IMG/VR virus record: IMGVR_UViG_3300046457_000046
Location: 1-25,043 of that record
Strand: one strand, 5' to 3'
Origin: a virus
DNA length: 25,043 bases
Positions 22,901 through 25,043 of the stretch are shown here, in pieces (position 1 is the first letter of the stretch; each line of letters starts with the position of its first letter). Position numbers and translations under genes: made by a program. The notes under the pieces were generated by a model, which saw only the letters and a list, made by a program, of their open reading frames with translations, had not been told where the DNA came from and searched no databases.

Positions 22901-24481
22901 GAGGTACAGCCAGAGGTGTATAAGGCGATCATGAACCTGGACCAGGAGTCCAGCAATACGCTGATGAACATCCTTTCCAAGCCAGCCAGCCTGTTGCGTG
23001 CCGGGGCTACATTGACTCCTGAGTTCGCGCTGCGTAACCCGATTCGTGATATCAACAATGCCTTTGTTGTCTCAGAGAGTGGATTCAATCCCATCACGGA
23101 CTTTGGCGCCGGGCTGATCCAGACAATCAAGAAAGGGCCATTGTACAAAGACTGGATTGATAATCTGGGAGCATACGGAAATACGCTGTCACTTGATCGA
23201 GATGTTCACAAAAAAGCCTTAGAAACCGTACTGAAGCAGCCGAATTCAAAGAAATTCGTCAATATTGTGAACGGTAAATCGATTATCGGACTACTGAGAG
23301 CCATTTCAGACACTACGGAATCAGCAACAAAAGTTGGGGAGTACCGAGCGGCACTACGTTCTGGCGCCAGCAAGCAAGAGGCTGCATACCGTTCCAGGGA
23401 TCTGATGGACTTCGCCCGGGCAGGATCAAGCATCCGACCAACAAATAAAATTGTGGCCTTCATGAATGCTAACATCCAAGGTAAATCAAAGCTGATTCGG
23501 GCTATTAAGAACGACTGGGTTGGAGTTACCACACGAGGCGTTGTATCTGTATCAGTTCCGACAATTGGGATATTTATCTTAAACCATAAGTATGCCAATG
23601 AAACACAGAAATCAACGATTAGCAACGCCCCGGACTGGATGAAGGATTCCTTCTGGCTGATGGCTATCCCAGGTACAGATACGGTGGCTCGGATCCCGAA
23701 GCCGTTTGACCTAGCAACCATATTCGCCAACCTGCCAGAAAAGGCGTTATCTTACACACTGGAGAAAGATCCAGAGGCATTTGATGGGTATGTGAGACGT
23801 TCAATTAAGAGTAACTCTCTACCAACTCAAATATCCGGTATCCTACCGGTGATTGAGGGCATGGCGAACTATTCATTCTTCAAGGAAGGCACTATTATCC
23901 CCCGGGCAGAGCAATTGTTACAGTACAAAGACCAGTATGACCCGGTTCGCACCACGTCCACGGCCCGGATTATCGCGGGAGGCGTGGAGAAACTGACTGA
24001 CGGCAAAGGGTCATTCAAGAACTTCAGCTCGCCGCGGGTGATTGACAATACCCTGCAAGGATTGACTGCCGGTCTTGGTAAATATGCCACCGATGCCATT
24101 GATGTCATTCTTGATAAAACCGGGGCCTATGAGCGCACCACAAAGCCAGCAAAGTCCATTGAGCAGGCGCCGTTTACCCGTTCCTTCCTGGTTGACCCGA
24201 ATCAGGGCGGAAAAGCCATGGATAAGTTTTATATGAAGAAAGATGAACTCACTAAGGAAAAAGCTTCTGCCAAGCTGAACAAGAAGCCATTCAAAAAGCA
24301 GGGCGAATTGGAACGTATCAACAATGTGTCGGATGCAGTGAGCGATATTAACAAAACTATCAAGGCTATAGAGCGCGGGGAATTGTCGGCCAAGCAAAAG
24401 CAACTGAAGATTGAACCATTGATTAAACGCCGGAACGACTTGGTTCAGCGCATCACACAAAGCCTGAAGGACAAAAAATAA
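19934..24481 (+). CDS. Large internal virion protein with LPD38-like region (1515 aa)
   Basis: Start ATG 19934 after GGTGAG. The N-terminus has a duplicated motif STFxAVRNRK (residues 2-11 and 34-43) and a second duplication DKxPAAxLxQTGxG (about 102-138). A Gly/Ala-rich, membrane-active-looking stretch follows (about 275-323). Residues about 594-692 contain the helical module ending GEKVRPHAEKILRM that recurs in large phage polyvalent proteins. About 1030-1060 has TPEFALRNPIRDINNAFVVS, a hallmark of LPD38 regions, followed by a hydrophobic segment (about 1200-1218). The C-terminus is basic and helical. Proteins of this size and position are packaged and ejected to build the DNA channel. No enzyme motif was identified. 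Confidence 0.75.
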   Translation: MSTFDAVRNRKRGEEAKDRVLSRTYSPKEEHQESTFSAVRNRKSADTATTDSDEADRARMILGDTLAGVGIGSQPQGFDTTPAPQKTVDFKAEQAKKNSSPFQDKLPAASLIQTGQGVQSTLKDKVPAANLVQQTGRGPANASNIPGVSQYEITKKEIADDNAPDAVKAYANIMNYITQGNPAGGAVSRAFAGNSGATRRDTTKFPVIDKVTDAINNFVTPFVTPTGAPVGQGIIGSTYGATEKALSGKTGQSILNAASKVIPGSQDVVRVAATEALAGGLQGAGFGLQQGQDSGNEIARNALLGTAAGGVLGGIGAAASEGLTSALSKIMKRSGRADDEVAATLEEVFTPRQAEGVPQSEIRNNLPETNPLALPQSPELLALPPGRSTATTARIEQRTNVYRQKFENLIAEAQKRPLTPGREDLELENLWSQMADRTDPSLNELIDLAYPKRTAVPQKGMVGAARANQEMREVAGVGNPVKSSAPQVFNDAAAPTQVLGRKGTTGTASEGRLRTNTLTREQEIMNKVNAKQPLTQSDIEFAQSAEFDKNKLFPESTPEKSTYVKARPAQPEVKPPYKPEPVMKSTPKSEVQEVEEAIKAVNQPNVRDKVYSYLDEAEKAARERIAKRKGYLNSSPLPEWADYAVIMAAKLGKGTIKTANFTEELVKEFGEKVRPHAEKILRMSREELRKQERLATKEGKSAAEFNAKPEGDAASFAEKISRNAPKKSTPFAERWQKWRTQTTDDLAALETVEKNVRGGKLASAEDSLYKAARMFKGAPERASQIVQDRLGSVIKKVEKAGNSVEDLEKYALAMHAKDVNAAGYKSGFTDQEIKSILDQFNTPEMNAAQKELVKVNRDMLKELVDSGVVSKELYDVLEDRWKNYIPLFREMDNEKVGFGGGLSSALANVTSPIKALQGSEKKVIAPLQNMVKNIFQSVNAAERNKVAQQIPKLAELDENGTFFRKITNAEQVGEKNVVKVKVDGKEVRYEVQPEVYKAIMNLDQESSNTLMNILSKPASLLRAGATLTPEFALRNPIRDINNAFVVSESGFNPITDFGAGLIQTIKKGPLYKDWIDNLGAYGNTLSLDRDVHKKALETVLKQPNSKKFVNIVNGKSIIGLLRAISDTTESATKVGEYRAALRSGASKQEAAYRSRDLMDFARAGSSIRPTNKIVAFMNANIQGKSKLIRAIKNDWVGVTTRGVVSVSVPTIGIFILNHKYANETQKSTISNAPDWMKDSFWLMAIPGTDTVARIPKPFDLATIFANLPEKALSYTLEKDPEAFDGYVRRSIKSNSLPTQISGILPVIEGMANYSFFKEGTIIPRAEQLLQYKDQYDPVRTTSTARIIAGGVEKLTDGKGSFKNFSSPRVIDNTLQGLTAGLGKYATDAIDVILDKTGAYERTTKPAKSIEQAPFTRSFLVDPNQGGKAMDKFYMKKDELTKEKASAKLNKKPFKKQGELERINNVSDAVSDINKTIKAIERGELSAKQKQLKIEPLIKRRNDLVQRITQSLKDKK

Positions 24482-24642
24482 TGGACAAATTAATCCAGTA
24501 TGACGATGAAGAATATCTGCAGATTGACTTCACAGATAAATCACTTCAACTAATAGCATCCTTAAACGGGGATGAAGTAGCGAACAATCTATATGCCCCG
24601 GCGGTGAGGATTAATGTGGAGTGTCTTCGAGACGCTGTATGA
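24481..24642 (+). CDS. Hypothetical protein (53 aa)
   Basis: The ATG at 24481 shares one base with the TAA stop of the 1515-aa gene (TAATG), with GAAGGA upstream. The product starts MDKLIQYDDEEYLQIDFTD and is acidic, with the second half containing ASLNGDEVANNLYAPAVRINV. No family recognised. Coupled translation and coding-like codon use support it; it overlaps the next frame by 29 nt. Confidence 0.55.
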   Translation: MDKLIQYDDEEYLQIDFTDKSLQLIASLNGDEVANNLYAPAVRINVECLRDAV

Positions 24643-25043
24643 TCTGTGCTATTTTATCTTCAAAAATATAGACAACATCAAATGGGAGGCCCTTATAGGG
24701 TACTCCCTTTATTTATTCGGCAAGCGATCCGGAATGAAGATGTTCCGCAGGTTCATGGTGACGCATTTCAAACATCTGGAGGATGAAGATACACAATGGA
24801 GAAACTGGGTTTCAAAACAACTCGTGCGGGTAGGAGGGGAGCCATTTCTACCCCAAAAAGAGTACCGTGGTGCTGGGCGTTCAAGGAAGTTGCCAGTGAA
24901 GAACTTCGGTTCATCTTTAATGAGATTACAGGGGGCAGACGCCCCGGAAAGGCGGTACCCGATGAAGACAGTCATACTTGATGCCGGACATGGCAAGAAA
25001 GACTCCGGCGCAGTAGGCGTAACGAAGAAGCTTGAGAAAGACT
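24614..25043 (+). CDS. N-acetylmuramoyl-L-alanine amidase frame, 3' partial, with N-terminal extension
   Basis: The frame is open from ATG 24614 (site GGTGAGG, 24604-24610) to the window end, with no stop. Residues 1-116 are an unrecognised region with a hydrophobic/aromatic start (MWSVFETLYDLCYFIFKN, ALIGYSLYLFG) and a basic second half. At residue 117 (nt 24962) begins MKTVILDAGHGKKDSGAVG, the canonical N-terminus of Amidase_3 enzymes (zinc-binding His in DAGHG). The amidase cleaves the amide between muramic acid and peptide and would act in lysis. AAAGGCGG before ATG 24962 suggests that the amidase may also be made alone from this internal start. The remainder lies outside the window. Confidence 0.75.
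   Translation, partial: MWSVFETLYDLCYFIFKNIDNIKWEALIGYSLYLFGKRSGMKMFRRFMVTHFKHLEDEDTQWRNWVSKQLVRVGGEPFLPQKEYRGAGRSRKLPVKNFGSSLMRLQGADAPERRYPMKTVILDAGHGKKDSGAVGVTKKLEKD

Noticed and set aside
24709-24996. Other frames over the amidase extension (- strand 24709-24996, + strand 24796-24981)
   Set aside because: The frame running into the amidase has the ribosome binding site and G/C-rich third positions; the others do not.

Overview
The window is the late (packaging, head, tail, lysis) region of a phage or prophage with a podovirus-like gene set. The host is most likely a Gram-positive of the Paenibacillus/Bacillales type. Evidence for the host is inferential: strong AGGAGG-type ribosome binding sites, moderate G+C, a secreted protein with a copper-amine-oxidase-N-type domain (very common in Paenibacillus) and a Firmicutes-type holin-like type I toxin. 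All recognisable protein genes are on the + strand. No integrase, repressor or replication gene is present, so lytic or prophage status cannot be decided here.

Layout. (1) 34-453: a small helix-turn-helix protein resembling late transcription regulators. Its stop codon TGA forms part of a perfect extended -10 promoter (TGATATAAT), with two 11-bp-spaced direct repeats where a -35 box would be. (2) About 467-924: no convincing protein gene, but a chain of helices, a tRNA-like domain with normal acceptor, D and T arms but no normal anticodon arm, more helices, and a strong terminator. I read this as one ~455-nt structured phage RNA. (3) 968-1312: a 24-aa membrane peptide and an 89-aa acidic protein. 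(4) 1403-8009: small and large terminase, P22-like portal, a 43-aa peptide, scaffold, head decoration candidate, major capsid protein. (5) 8020-10357: small head/decoration proteins, a collagen-like protein and a first head-tail adaptor. (6) 10362-14296: receptor/enzymatic fibre cassette. A polysaccharide deacetylase with three knob-like repeats and an SGNH hydrolase share the same N-terminal anchor; an AT-rich 245-aa gene of unknown function sits between them behind a hairpin that masks its ribosome binding site. (7) 14309-17005: second adaptor, nozzle-like tail protein, tail fibre-like protein. (8) 17061-17970: an accessory island with a secreted protein and a complete-looking type I toxin-antitoxin locus (toxin peptide, antisense RNA with promoter and terminator, mRNA fold-back). 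(9) 17993-24481: probable ejected internal virion proteins: a 506-aa protein, a lytic transglycosylase in the -1 frame that may be joined to it, and a 1515-aa protein. (10) 24481-25043: a 53-aa peptide and the start of an N-acetylmuramoyl-L-alanine amidase frame with an unusual 116-codon N-terminal extension, cut by the window end.

How it fits together: the regulator probably switches on late transcription from the promoter at its own 3' end. The transcript covers the structured RNA and, by read-through or antitermination, the packaging and head genes. Portal, adaptors and nozzle form the short tail. The enzyme-bearing fibres modify or cleave cell-surface polysaccharide, and the internal virion proteins plus transglycosylase help DNA cross the thick cell wall. 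The strongest candidates for something undescribed are the tRNA-like structured RNA, the type I toxin-antitoxin locus inside a structural operon, and the hairpin-masked AT-rich gene.
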